From positions 243,951 to 307,950 of the forward strand of contig NZ_QBKR01000001.1 of the NCBI RefSeq assembly GCF_003054245.1: DNA of 64,000 nt, in the 5' to 3' direction. The DNA comes from Melghirimyces profundicolus (GTDB lineage: Bacteria > Bacillota > Bacilli > Thermoactinomycetales > DSM-45169). The position numbers were made by a program, and so were the translations under genes. Every line of letters begins with the position of its first letter. Position 1 is the first letter of the stretch. The notes under the pieces were generated by a model. It saw only the letters and a program-made list of their open reading frames with translations, searched no databases and was not told where the DNA came from. Positions 23,593-31,731 of the stretch are shown here, one piece after another.

Positions 23593-24324
23593 ATGAAACC
23601 GGCCATTGGAGTGACTCTGTCGAAAAGGCGGAAGGAAAATCTTTTTACACTGAAGAGGGACAACAGCGACGCGGTACTGGAAGCCGGAGGGGTGCCCTTC
23701 CTGTTGCCCCACACCCGGGATCCGGAGGTGATCCGCCGCATGGCGGAACAGATGGATGGGCTGCTTTTGACCGGGGGAGACGATATCGACCCTTCTCTTT
23801 TCGGGGAAGAACCACAGATCGGACTGGGGGAAGTGGAGCCGGAACGGGACCGGATGGAGATCGCCCTGTCGAGAAAGATGGTGGAAGCGGGAAAGCCCGT
23901 CCTGGCTCTGTGCAGAGGGTGTCAGATCCTCAGCATCGCCCTCGGGGGGGATATGTACCAGGATCTGTTCAGCCAACGGGAAGGGCTGATTCAGCATGTG
24001 CAGCGGGGACCCCGGGACTACCCTTCCCACAGCATCACCATTCAAAAGGGTTCTCTTTTGGAGAAAATAGCCGGATCGAACCGGCTCCGGGTGAACAGTT
24101 TTCACCATCAGGCCGTACGGAACATCCCGGAGGGGTACACCGTTTCCGCCACTGCCCCGGACGGGGTGGTGGAAGCCTTCGAAGCGGACGGGGAGAGGTT
24201 CGTATTGGGCTTACAATGGCACCCGGAAAATCTGTACCGAAAGGACGACTTTGCCCGCCGAATCTTCCGTGCCTTCGTGGAGGCGTGCGAGCAGACTGCC
24301 TTGAAACGAAAAACCGCACGGTGA
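23593..24324 (+). CDS. class I glutamine amidotransferase-like hydrolase (peptidase C26)
   Basis: A 243-residue protein of the PuuD/YvdE group, which includes gamma-glutamyl-GABA hydrolases. The catalytic triad is visible: nucleophile Cys in PVLALCRGCQILSIALGG, and His-x-Glu in LGLQWHPENL. The LLTGGDDIDPSLFGEE block is typical of the family. ATG 23593 is the first plausible start; the AGGGTGGGG upstream is a usable ribosome-binding site. The natural substrate is unknown because no polyamine or glutamyl-ligase gene adjoins. It converges with cydB. Confidence 0.88.
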   Translation: MKPAIGVTLSKRRKENLFTLKRDNSDAVLEAGGVPFLLPHTRDPEVIRRMAEQMDGLLLTGGDDIDPSLFGEEPQIGLGEVEPERDRMEIALSRKMVEAGKPVLALCRGCQILSIALGGDMYQDLFSQREGLIQHVQRGPRDYPSHSITIQKGSLLEKIAGSNRLRVNSFHHQAVRNIPEGYTVSATAPDGVVEAFEADGERFVLGLQWHPENLYRKDDFARRIFRAFVEACEQTALKRKTAR

Positions 24325-24339
24325 TCCGTGCGGTGAATC

Positions 24340-25350
24340 CTATTTCCCCCGTACATAGCGGGCGCTGAAGAGAAAGAGACGCATCAGGAGAAAGAGGGAG
24401 GGCACCAGGAGCAGAAAGCCCGCGATGAAAGACAGGATCAATGCCCATCCCATGTCGGAATGGGTGAGTCCGGACTGGATCGTGATATAGGGATAAAGAA
24501 GGTAAGGCAAGTGGGAGCTGCCGTAACCGAAGAAGGCAAAAGCGAACTGCAACATGACCAGGATGAACGCCCAGCCCAATCCTTTCCGCCACCAGATCAG
24601 GTAAACGGCACCAAGGAAACAAGCCAGGGACAAAAGAAACGCCCAGGCGATATCCAACATGTTTTGAAAGTGGGTCATGTTGTGGCGGGACAAGGCCATG
24701 AATACCCAAACGCTCGCCAGAATGGTGGGACCGCTCCAGAAAAGGGCGTATTGGCGCAGCACTTCGAATGCGGGCCCGTCTTCCGCTTTGTGAGCGTAAT
24801 AAGTGAGGAAAGCGGCGCTGATGAAAAGGACGCTGACCAAGGCGAGAAAAACGACGGCCCAAGAGTAGGAACTCGTCAGAAGGTTCCAGGGAAGAAAAAC
24901 GACATCCCCCTCCACTTCGCGGATGAACCCCCCTTCCGAAATCGTCAGCACCGTGGACAGCGAGGCGGGAATGAACAGTCCGGTCATCCCGTAGAGAAAC
25001 ATGTACGTGCGGCTTTTCCGGGCACCATAATTGGCAAAGGCGTAGAAGGATCCCCGGATCGAAAGCAGCAGCAAGGCCACTCCTCCCGGCAACAGGAGAG
25101 CGGTGCCGTAATAGTAGGCGGTATCGGGAAAAAAGCCGACGATGCCCACGAAGAAGAAGACGAGGAAGACATTGGTCACTTCCCACACCGGGGAGAGATA
25201 CCGGTTGATCACTTGGTTGATGGTGTGTTCCTTTCCGGTAAGCATGCTGTAATAGGAGAAAAACCCGGCTCCGAAATCGATGGAGGCGACAATCAGATAA
25301 CCGTACAGAAAGGTCCAGAGGATCGTGATCGCGATCAGTTCCATTTCCAT
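24340..25350 (-). CDS. cydB: cytochrome bd oxidase subunit II
   Basis: A 336-residue membrane protein with about eight helices. The first membrane segment (ITILWTFLYGYLIVASIDFGAGFFSY) carries the conserved DFGAG motif, followed by NRYLSPVWEVTNVFLVFFFVG. With CydA it forms quinol oxidase bd, which reduces O2 with high affinity without proton pumping. ATG 25350 follows GGAGGGGGCC and is 16 bases after the cydA stop. No cydCD exporter genes follow; the next gene is the convergent amidotransferase. Confidence 0.93.
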   Translation of the reverse strand: MEMELIAITILWTFLYGYLIVASIDFGAGFFSYYSMLTGKEHTINQVINRYLSPVWEVTNVFLVFFFVGIVGFFPDTAYYYGTALLLPGGVALLLLSIRGSFYAFANYGARKSRTYMFLYGMTGLFIPASLSTVLTISEGGFIREVEGDVVFLPWNLLTSSYSWAVVFLALVSVLFISAAFLTYYAHKAEDGPAFEVLRQYALFWSGPTILASVWVFMALSRHNMTHFQNMLDIAWAFLLSLACFLGAVYLIWWRKGLGWAFILVMLQFAFAFFGYGSSHLPYLLYPYITIQSGLTHSDMGWALILSFIAGFLLLVPSLFLLMRLFLFSARYVRGK

Positions 25351-25366
25351 GGTCAGGCCCCCTCCT

Positions 25367-26689
25367 TCACAGGATGATCCTCCGCTCTTCCATCTCCTTT
25401 TCCGGACCCTTGTGGCGGAAAAGGCGGATGAGAACCGAAACGGCAATCACGGCCAACGCCACGTACAAGAGGGAGAACACCATCAGCAGAAGCCCCACGT
25501 GATCGGCGGTGGTGGCGGCATCCTCCACCCGCATCACCCCCCGGATAATCCAGGGCTGCCGACCGACTTCCGCGTACATCCACCCCAATTCGATGGCGAG
25601 AAAGGAAAGGGGTGCGCCCCATACAATCCCTCTGAGAAGCCAGCGGTTCCAGGGGTTCTTCTTTCTCCACCATGCATAGAGGAACAAAGCGGAGATCAGG
25701 ATCAGGTAGGTTCCGATCAAGACCATGCCGTCAAACAGATAATGAAGGTAGAGCGGCGGGCGCTCTTCTTCGGGAAATTCGTTCAGGCCGATGATCTCAC
25801 CATCCGGAGACCCTTTCCCCAGGATGCTCAGCGCCCACGGAATCTTCACGGCTCCCCGGACTTCGTTGTTTTCGTCCAGATAGCCTCCCAGGATCAAAGG
25901 CGCTTCCCGCCGGGTTTCAAAATGCCATTCGGCAGCCGCCAGTTTTTCCGGGACGTGTTTGGCCAGGAACTTGCCCGAAAGATCCCCGGCGACGGCGGTG
26001 GCGACGGCCAGGACCAGCCCCGCGACCATCGTCATTTTCAGTGCTTTTTTGTGGTATTCCAGGTTTCGTCCTTTTAACAGAAAGTATGCGGCAATTCCAC
26101 CCAGAAGAAAGGCACAAGTAACATAAGAGGATGAGAGGACATGGGCCACTTTGGACGGGGTGGCCGGGTTGAACATGGCCTCGAGCGGACGGATATCCGT
26201 CAGTTCCCCGTTTTCCAGCCGAAATCCGGCGGGGGTGTTCATAAATGCATTGACCGTGGTGATAAACACTGCGGACAAAGAGGATCCGATGATGATCGGG
26301 ATGGAGGTCAGCCAGTGGATGACCGGTTTTTTAAACCGGTCCCAGGTATACAGATAGATGCCGAGGAAAATGGCCTCAAAGAAAAAGGCGAAAGTTTCCA
26401 AAAAAAGCGGCAGGCTGATCACGTTTCCCGCCAATTGCATAAAGCGGGGCCACAAGAGGCTCAACATCAATCCGATGGAGGTCCCGGTGACGACGCCCAC
26501 AGCCACGGTGATCACAAATCCGCGGGTCCAGCGTCGGGCCATCAGGATATAATGGGGATCCTTTTTATAAATTCCCCAAGCTTCCGCTAACGAAATGAAG
26601 ACAGGCACACCGACTCCGATGGTGGCCCAGATAATATGGAAGGCCAACGTCTCTGCTGTCAGGATTCGGCTCAGAATGGTGGGATCCAT
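25367..26689 (-). CDS. cydA: cytochrome bd oxidase subunit I
   Basis: A 440-residue heme-binding subunit with about nine membrane helices. It is the short Q-loop type typical of Bacillales. Visible marks are SRILTAETLAFHIIWATIGVG (heme-ligand His), the GRQPWIIRGVMRVEDAAT quinol-site region and the LETFAFFFEAIFLGIYLYTW stretch. ATG 26689 follows GGGAGGGGG. A Rex-type operator lies 56 bp upstream, so expression probably responds to the NADH/NAD ratio. Confidence 0.95.
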   Translation of the reverse strand: MDPTILSRILTAETLAFHIIWATIGVGVPVFISLAEAWGIYKKDPHYILMARRWTRGFVITVAVGVVTGTSIGLMLSLLWPRFMQLAGNVISLPLFLETFAFFFEAIFLGIYLYTWDRFKKPVIHWLTSIPIIIGSSLSAVFITTVNAFMNTPAGFRLENGELTDIRPLEAMFNPATPSKVAHVLSSSYVTCAFLLGGIAAYFLLKGRNLEYHKKALKMTMVAGLVLAVATAVAGDLSGKFLAKHVPEKLAAAEWHFETRREAPLILGGYLDENNEVRGAVKIPWALSILGKGSPDGEIIGLNEFPEEERPPLYLHYLFDGMVLIGTYLILISALFLYAWWRKKNPWNRWLLRGIVWGAPLSFLAIELGWMYAEVGRQPWIIRGVMRVEDAATTADHVGLLLMVFSLLYVALAVIAVSVLIRLFRHKGPEKEMEERRIIL

Positions 26690-26744
26690 CTTGTTTTCCC
26701 CCTCCCAAGTATCGTCTCTCAGAGCTATCATACCCCGGATTTGA

Positions 26745-26762
26745 TTGTGAAAAAATACACAA
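26745..26762 (-). promoter_or_regulatory. Rex-type operator upstream of cydAB
   Basis: TTGTGAAAAAATACACAA is an 18-bp imperfect palindrome matching the Rex consensus arms (TTGTGAA and TTCACAA with a 4-bp centre) except at a few positions. On the minus strand it lies just upstream of TATGAT, so Rex binding would block the cydA promoter at low NADH. Bacillus cydABCD is a known Rex target. Confidence 0.65.
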
Positions 26763-26870
26763 ACTGAGATGTTCACGAAAAGAACACATCGTCGTAAAAA
26801 ATTGAACAACATTTTTTCACATAAATGTAAATGAAGGTATTCGCGTTTTTGTCTGCCGGTGGACAGGAGA

Positions 26871-26905
26871 GAGAATATTGTTCATTAGTTAACAAAGTGA
26901 TTCTC
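26871..26905. promoter_or_regulatory. nested palindrome between cydA and DUF1294 gene
   Basis: GAGAAT...ATTCTC encloses TTGTT...AACAA, with CATTAGTT in the centre. The inner part partly resembles a Rex or Fnr-type site. It lies between the divergent cydA and DUF1294 genes. Confidence 0.4.
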
Positions 26906-26967
26906 TGGAAGAAAAATCGGAAAGAAGACGTATGGCGATCCCGGTTCCGATCCGCTAATCTGTATTT

Positions 26968-27240
26968 ATGACGAGCCTTTGGATTTATTTATTATGGATC
27001 AATGGTATTTCCTTTGTGTTGATGGGACTGGATAAATCCCGGGCGAGAAGGGGGGAGTGGCGAATCGCGGAAAGGACGCTTTTGTTCTGCGGATTCTTGG
27101 GGGGTGCAGCCGGGCTTTTCGGCGGTATGAGGCGTTTCCGTCACAAGACGATGCATCCCGCTTTCCGTTACGGCGTTCCGGCCCTGTTTCTTTTCAATCT
27201 CCTGACGGTGGCGGCGGTTTACCGTTATCTGGCGGGTTAA
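26968..27240 (+). CDS. DUF1294 membrane protein
   Basis: A 90-residue protein with three hydrophobic segments. DUF1294 marks are the INGISFVLMGLDKSRARRGEWRIAERTLL segment (xDKxxAxxxxxRIxE), the GGxxG(L)FGGMxxFRHKT block and FRYGVP. Function is unknown. ATG 26968 fits the family start but has no visible ribosome-binding site. A TAATCT -10-like box six bases ahead suggests a leaderless transcript. Confidence 0.85.
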   Translation: MTSLWIYLLWINGISFVLMGLDKSRARRGEWRIAERTLLFCGFLGGAAGLFGGMRRFRHKTMHPAFRYGVPALFLFNLLTVAAVYRYLAG

Positions 27241-27309
27241 ATGTCCTGAAGTTGCCAGCGTTTCCTCTCCGTTCCCTGAGAAGAATAGGAACCGAGAGGA
27301 GGTGAGTGG

Positions 27310-28425
27310 TTGAAAGCCATTGTCTGTTTTTTGACGTTCCTTCTGTTTGTACTGGGATGCACACCCGGATCGCCTCCCCGCTCCCGGGAAGATGCCGGAC
27401 CCGCTTCCCGTCCGGAGGAAGCGAAAGAGGTTCAATCGGAGGATTCCCGGTTGATTCTTCGTCACGACGGGAGGGAGTGGGAGTTGGACCTCTCACAGGT
27501 GGGGTTTGACGGAATTGATCCCACCACCTTGGACCGGGGAGCTTTTTACGACTGGTTTGCCGGGGTGGAAAAGGAAATCAACCGTAAGCCGCGTTCCGCC
27601 CGGTTCGAGGATCGGAAACTCGTCCCCCATAAAGACGGTCTTAAAGTGGATCGGGCGGTTGTGGATCGTTGGCTTGACGGGATTCACAACTATGTCAACC
27701 GACCCCTCGAGGTGCCGGTGCAGGTTTGGAAACCCCGAATTACGACCGGCATACTGAAAAGGATCAAGGAGAAGAGGCTGGGGTCGTACACGACGGTGTA
27801 CAATCCCAACAACTGGAACCGTACGCATAATATCAAACTCTCCGTCAAAGCGATTGATCACCAGGTGGTTCCGGTGGGAGAAATTTTTTCTTTTAACCGG
27901 ACAGTGGGGATTCGCACCACTGCCCGGGGGTATCGCCCGGCAAAAGTGATCGTTCAGGGGGAGTACACCGAAGGAATCGGGGGCGGAATCTGCCAAACCT
28001 CCTCCACCCTGTTCAACAGTGTGGAACGTGCGGGTTTGCGCATTATCCAGCGTGTCAGCCACAGCAAACGGGTGACTTACGTTCCGGTCGGACGGGATGC
28101 CACGGTTTCATGGGGCGGACCGGACTTTCAATTTCAAAACCAGTTGAACCGCCCCATCCTGCTGTCGGCCACGGCCAAAAACGGTGCATTGACGGTGGAG
28201 GTCTTCGGTTCTCCCAACACGGTCCATCAGCCGAAAAAGACCAAGGAAGCTCCCAAAACATTGCCCGAATCGGAAAGCGTTCCGTCTCCGGAAAAGAAGC
28301 ATCCCATCGACGAGGACGCAAAGCTCTACCGAAACGAACCGCTGCCGTCCGACCGCATCCAAGGAGCCGGGAGTCATCGGAACCCGACAGGAGAGCAGGT
28401 TGAAACCCGCTCTCCTTTGCTGTGA
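27310..28425 (+). CDS. VanW-family lipoprotein
   Basis: A 371-residue secreted protein with a lipoprotein signal (CFLTFLLFVLGC, lipobox LVLGC-type at residue 17). The VanW domain (about residues 165-300) has VGEIFSFNRTVG and EGIGGGICQTSSTLFNSVERAGL. VanW-like proteins are cell-wall associated; some members sit in vancomycin-resistance clusters but the reaction is not known. The C-terminal 70 residues are Pro/Lys-rich and probably disordered. TTG 27310 follows AGGAGGTGAG. A hairpin overlapping the end of the gene (28390-28415) may terminate it. Confidence 0.85.
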   Translation: MKAIVCFLTFLLFVLGCTPGSPPRSREDAGPASRPEEAKEVQSEDSRLILRHDGREWELDLSQVGFDGIDPTTLDRGAFYDWFAGVEKEINRKPRSARFEDRKLVPHKDGLKVDRAVVDRWLDGIHNYVNRPLEVPVQVWKPRITTGILKRIKEKRLGSYTTVYNPNNWNRTHNIKLSVKAIDHQVVPVGEIFSFNRTVGIRTTARGYRPAKVIVQGEYTEGIGGGICQTSSTLFNSVERAGLRIIQRVSHSKRVTYVPVGRDATVSWGGPDFQFQNQLNRPILLSATAKNGALTVEVFGSPNTVHQPKKTKEAPKTLPESESVPSPEKKHPIDEDAKLYRNEPLPSDRIQGAGSHRNPTGEQVETRSPLL

Positions 28426-28428
28426 ACC

Positions 28429-28803
28429 ATAGAGGGTTTGTGAAAAAGTGAGCGGCGGCATTTACCCGAAGCCGCTCCGGTTGCACTCACAGAGCACAAG
28501 TCTCGCCTGGGTCGCTTGCGCTCCCCGGTCTCGCTATGCACTCACAGAGCACAAGTCTCGCCTGGGTCGCTTCACTCCCCGGTCTCGCTATGCTGTCCCT
28601 GCAGGGATGGTTGCACTGTCCGCTCCGAATCATCCGGCTGCGGGCAGGGGCAAACGCCTGCGGATGCAACACAGAGAAGCTTTTGCCCCCAACGCCCTTG
28701 CAGGCTGATTCTCCGCTGGGCAGGACAGCAAAGCCGCTATTTCGGGTAAACGCTTCCCTTTTTCTGAGCCTGGACAATAAATCACAACGCTTATAGAGGG
28801 TTT
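28429..28803 (-). repeat. type I dispersed repeat, copy E, flanked by an 11-bp direct repeat
   Basis: Inverted relative to copies A, C, F and G. It runs from TTGTGAAAAAGTGAGCGGC to AATCACAACGCTT, and contains two 53-bp units in tandem plus the long inner block (CTGCGGGCAGGGG, GCAACACAGAGAAGC). The direct repeat ATAGAGGGTTT occurs exactly at both ends (28429-28439 and 28793-28803) and looks like a target-site duplication. Non-coding. Confidence 0.88.
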
Positions 28804-28952
28804 TAATAATGATCTAGTCGATCCCATATCATGAACAAAGGCGGAAAATTCCGGATATTTTCAGTCCATTCAACCCTTGTCAACCTTGTGACCGCAGGGA
28901 TTTGAACGGATCGCACACTTCTTTCCTCATTTTCTAATGAAAATTTTTCATA

Positions 28953-28980
28953 GACATTTTCCGGTACTTTGCTATAATAT
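28953..28980 (+). promoter_or_regulatory. sigma-A promoter of the YabE-like gene
   Basis: TAGACA at 28953-28958 and TATAAT at 28975-28980 are separated by 16 bp, 38 bp before the start codon. Confidence 0.75.
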
Positions 28981-29018
28981 AACCGTCTTTTTACCCAGTG
29001 GGAAAAAGGAGGTATTGG

Positions 29019-30026
29019 ATGAAAAAAACCCTGATCATCATACTGGGGGTTGCCACCGTCCTGCTGTTATCCGGCACCGTTGTCGGTTATGCCATGATGA
29101 ACAAAGAGGTCACCGTTACATTCAGCGATAAAGATAAAACCGTCGAAACGAACGTCTTCAACGGAACGCTGGAACAGGCAATGACGGAGGAAGGTTATGA
29201 TATTCAGGAGTTGAAAAAACAGTATAAACCCAGTATCCCCTGGGATCAACCCATCCGTGAAGATGCCAGGATCAACCTTGCCTGCAACTGCACGGTTTCC
29301 CTGAAAGTCGGGGGAAAAGAACCGGAAAAAATGAAGACCCTCCAACCCACAGTCGGGAAGTTCCTCAAGGAACAAAAGGTGGAAGTGGATAAAAACGATG
29401 AGATGAATGCCACCTTGGATCAGAAGATTGAAAATGGTATGACCATTGTGGTCGACAAGATCGAAAAGCGGGTTCAGAAGAAAGTTCAATTGACCGACTT
29501 TCCCGTTGAGAAAAAAGAAGACCCGGACATTCCCAAAGGGGAAAAGAAAGTCGAACGGGAAGGGAAAAAAGGAAAAGTCATCTACCAGGTGACGGCTCTG
29601 TACAAAAACGGGAAAACCATGGTCACGGATCAAAAGAAAATCGACGAAATCAAACCGGTGGCCCAGATCGTGAAAGTGGGCTCGGGAGAAGCGGTGGAAG
29701 CTTCCGCGAAGGAAGACACCCAACTCTCTTCCGGTTCCCGGATCGCCGGCTTGAAATACAAAAAAACCATGCAGGCGGAAGCGACGGGATACACCCATAC
29801 CGGGAACAAAACCGCGACCGGCACGACCCCTCACCGGGGAACGGTCGCCGTCGATCCTGACGTGATCCCCCTCGGCACGGAAATGTACATACCCGGCTAC
29901 GGCCGCGGTGTGGCGGAAGATACGGGTGGCGCGGTGAACGGAAATATCATCGACCTTTTCTTCGAATCCGAGGAAGAGGCGATCCAATGGGGTCGCCGGA
30001 ATGTGACGGTTTACATTCTCGAATAG
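29019..30026 (+). CDS. YabE-like cell-wall protein (DUF348, G5, 3D domains)
   Basis: A 335-residue exported protein with a signal anchor (about residues 3-23), DUF348-type repeats (VTVTFSDKDKTVETNVFNGTLEQAM, then INLACNCTVSLKVGG), a G5-like region around residues 150-215 (VQLTDFPVEKKEDPD, GKKGKVIYQVTALYKNGK) and a C-terminal 3D domain. The 3D domain has ATGYTHTGN, GTVAVDPDVIPLGTEMYIPG and EDTGGAVNGNIIDLFF, with the conserved aspartates of lytic-transglycosylase-like Rpf/MltA barrels. YabE and YocH proteins act in peptidoglycan turnover. ATG 29019 follows AAAAAGGAGG; the promoter is 40 bp upstream. Confidence 0.9.
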   Translation: MKKTLIIILGVATVLLLSGTVVGYAMMNKEVTVTFSDKDKTVETNVFNGTLEQAMTEEGYDIQELKKQYKPSIPWDQPIREDARINLACNCTVSLKVGGKEPEKMKTLQPTVGKFLKEQKVEVDKNDEMNATLDQKIENGMTIVVDKIEKRVQKKVQLTDFPVEKKEDPDIPKGEKKVEREGKKGKVIYQVTALYKNGKTMVTDQKKIDEIKPVAQIVKVGSGEAVEASAKEDTQLSSGSRIAGLKYKKTMQAEATGYTHTGNKTATGTTPHRGTVAVDPDVIPLGTEMYIPGYGRGVAEDTGGAVNGNIIDLFFESEEEAIQWGRRNVTVYILE

Positions 30027-30040
30027 AGTTTTGGAGAATC

Positions 30041-30078
30041 ACCCCTGCGGTACTTTACACTGCAGGGGTCTTCTATTT
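30041..30078 (+). terminator. terminator after the YabE-like gene
   Basis: ACCCCTGC pairs with GCAGGGGT around a 13-nt loop, then CTTCTATTT. Confidence 0.75.
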
Positions 30079-30195
30079 AAGATGAAATTGGATGGTTTAG
30101 AGGAAAATGCATCAGTCTTTTCCAAATATTTTTGTAATGCGGCGGGGAATTCATATATACTACAAAAAAGGACTCTCATACAGGATGTGTCGATA

Positions 30196-31686
30196 ATGCC
30201 TGCCACAGCCGGTCGAAACGATCCCTGTCCCTGCGGGAGTGGAAAAAAATATAAAAAATGCTGTGAACGGGTGGTGGCCATCCAATCCGCCGAACAAGCG
30301 CGGGAGGAGCGGGAGCGAAAAATCAAATCCCGTCTGGTCACCGAGCTGAACGATTGGTTTGAACGGGTTTGTACCAGGGAAATCGATGAGGAATGGTCGA
30401 TCCGATTCAAGGAGTTTCTTCATCTTCCGGTGGACAAGCCAATCCCGTCCAGTTTTGCATATACGTATCGTTTTTGGTTGTTGTTTGATGCTCCTTGTTA
30501 CTGTGGGCAACGTCCGGTTGATTTCTGGCGGAAGCGGGTGCGAAAACGATCGTCCGATGTGGAAAGGTTGATGGATGAACTGTCCGGAGTCCATTTGGGT
30601 TGCTATGAAGTAACCGATATACAGGGAGATGAGATTCGCCTTCGCTCATTGACGGAAGACCGTGAGTTTCCTGTCAAGCTGAGTGAGCCCATTCAAAAAG
30701 GAATGTTGATGATTGCGCGCCTCTCCCGTTTGGTGAATGGTTATGAGCTGTTTGGCCCTTATACATCTTTTGGGGTTGAGATGAGGGGGGAGATCCTGAT
30801 GTATTTAAAAAATCAGGTGCAAAAAGAGGGAAATCTGAAGCGTGAATACTGGCAACAAAACGGGTTGCAGGTGCTTGGATGGTTGATGGAACGGGCTCGG
30901 GAGAGGGAACAGGCGGAAAAGTTGACGGAAGAGACGGGCCCTGAAATGCTCAGCGAATCAGAGCCGGCCTCCCCCGGAGAAGAAGAAACGCCGGTGATCG
31001 CTGCCGGGACGGGTTTGTTCCGGATTCCGAGGGTACCGGAAGAAGAGGCTGTCCTCCCCGAGGTGGTCGGGCAGCAGTTGAATTTGTTTCTGGAAAAACA
31101 CGTGGCGCGGTTTCAAACCAAGACCCGGGAGTTGTACAGGGAATCATTGGCTCTTTTGAAGGAATACATCGCCGGTTATTTCGGAAAAGGCTTTACTTGG
31201 TCTCTTCTGAACGAACGAGTGCTTTCCCATTATTTCGGGGTTTGGTATGTGGACAGCGGGAAGGGGGGGCCGGTGAAGTCGCGGATTTTTCTCAATACGT
31301 CAAAGGAGCTGTTCCGGTGGATCCGGGAAGAAGCCATCTGCGATATCTATCCGGACTTTGTTCCGGTGTACAAAGAATGCATCCGTATGCTCCCCCTGTC
31401 CTTCGAAGCGGCACGGTGGTTTCGTGAAAATGAATCGTCGATGGAAAGCGAGTCCCCCACTGTGGAAGGGACCTTCAAATTGGCGGTTTCCGCAGCCGGG
31501 GTCAGCCTGGAGGCCGGCGGTCAGTGGGTCCCCCTTCAGGTGAATGTGCGGGGCCTGCCCCCCGCCTGGACGGACAGTCGGTTCTGGGTGAACGGAACTT
31601 TTTCCGTCACGCTGAGGGGAGCCCGGCTAATTGGAGTCGAAGCGGTTTATCCCAGTTTGGAAATCATGGAGGAACAACCGGTATGA
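30196..31686 (+). CDS. SEC-C zinc-motif protein with integrase-core-like middle region
   Basis: A 496-residue protein. Residues 1-25 are a SEC-C motif (GRNDPCPCGSGKKYKKCC), a zinc-binding tail seen in SecA and many small proteins. A second Cys pair (PCYCG) occurs near residue 100. Residues 170-250 lack a known domain. Residues about 290-400 (LNLFLEKHVARFQTKTRELYRESLALLKEYI ... TSKELFRWIREEAI) resemble the SAM-like core-binding domain of tyrosine recombinases, but no catalytic domain follows. ATG 30196 is chosen because SEC-C starts at once; GTG 30187 is possible. The ribosome-binding site is weak. Function unknown; fold reading is inference. Confidence 0.7.
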   Translation: MPATAGRNDPCPCGSGKKYKKCCERVVAIQSAEQAREERERKIKSRLVTELNDWFERVCTREIDEEWSIRFKEFLHLPVDKPIPSSFAYTYRFWLLFDAPCYCGQRPVDFWRKRVRKRSSDVERLMDELSGVHLGCYEVTDIQGDEIRLRSLTEDREFPVKLSEPIQKGMLMIARLSRLVNGYELFGPYTSFGVEMRGEILMYLKNQVQKEGNLKREYWQQNGLQVLGWLMERAREREQAEKLTEETGPEMLSESEPASPGEEETPVIAAGTGLFRIPRVPEEEAVLPEVVGQQLNLFLEKHVARFQTKTRELYRESLALLKEYIAGYFGKGFTWSLLNERVLSHYFGVWYVDSGKGGPVKSRIFLNTSKELFRWIREEAICDIYPDFVPVYKECIRMLPLSFEAARWFRENESSMESESPTVEGTFKLAVSAAGVSLEAGGQWVPLQVNVRGLPPAWTDSRFWVNGTFSVTLRGARLIGVEAVYPSLEIMEEQPV

Positions 31687-31697
31687 ATGAAATGAAT

Positions 31698-31722
31698 CCC
31701 CGGGTGACTTGCACCCGGGGGT
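31698..31722. terminator. bidirectional terminator-like hairpin
   Basis: CCCCGGGTG and CACCCGGGG form a perfect stem between convergent genes; tails are only moderately T-rich. Confidence 0.65.
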
Positions 31723-31731
31723 TCGATCTGT

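Noticed and set aside
28804..29018. c-di-AMP (ydaO) riboswitch upstream of the YabE-like gene
   Set aside because: The promoter is only about 40 bp before the start codon, which leaves no room for the aptamer.
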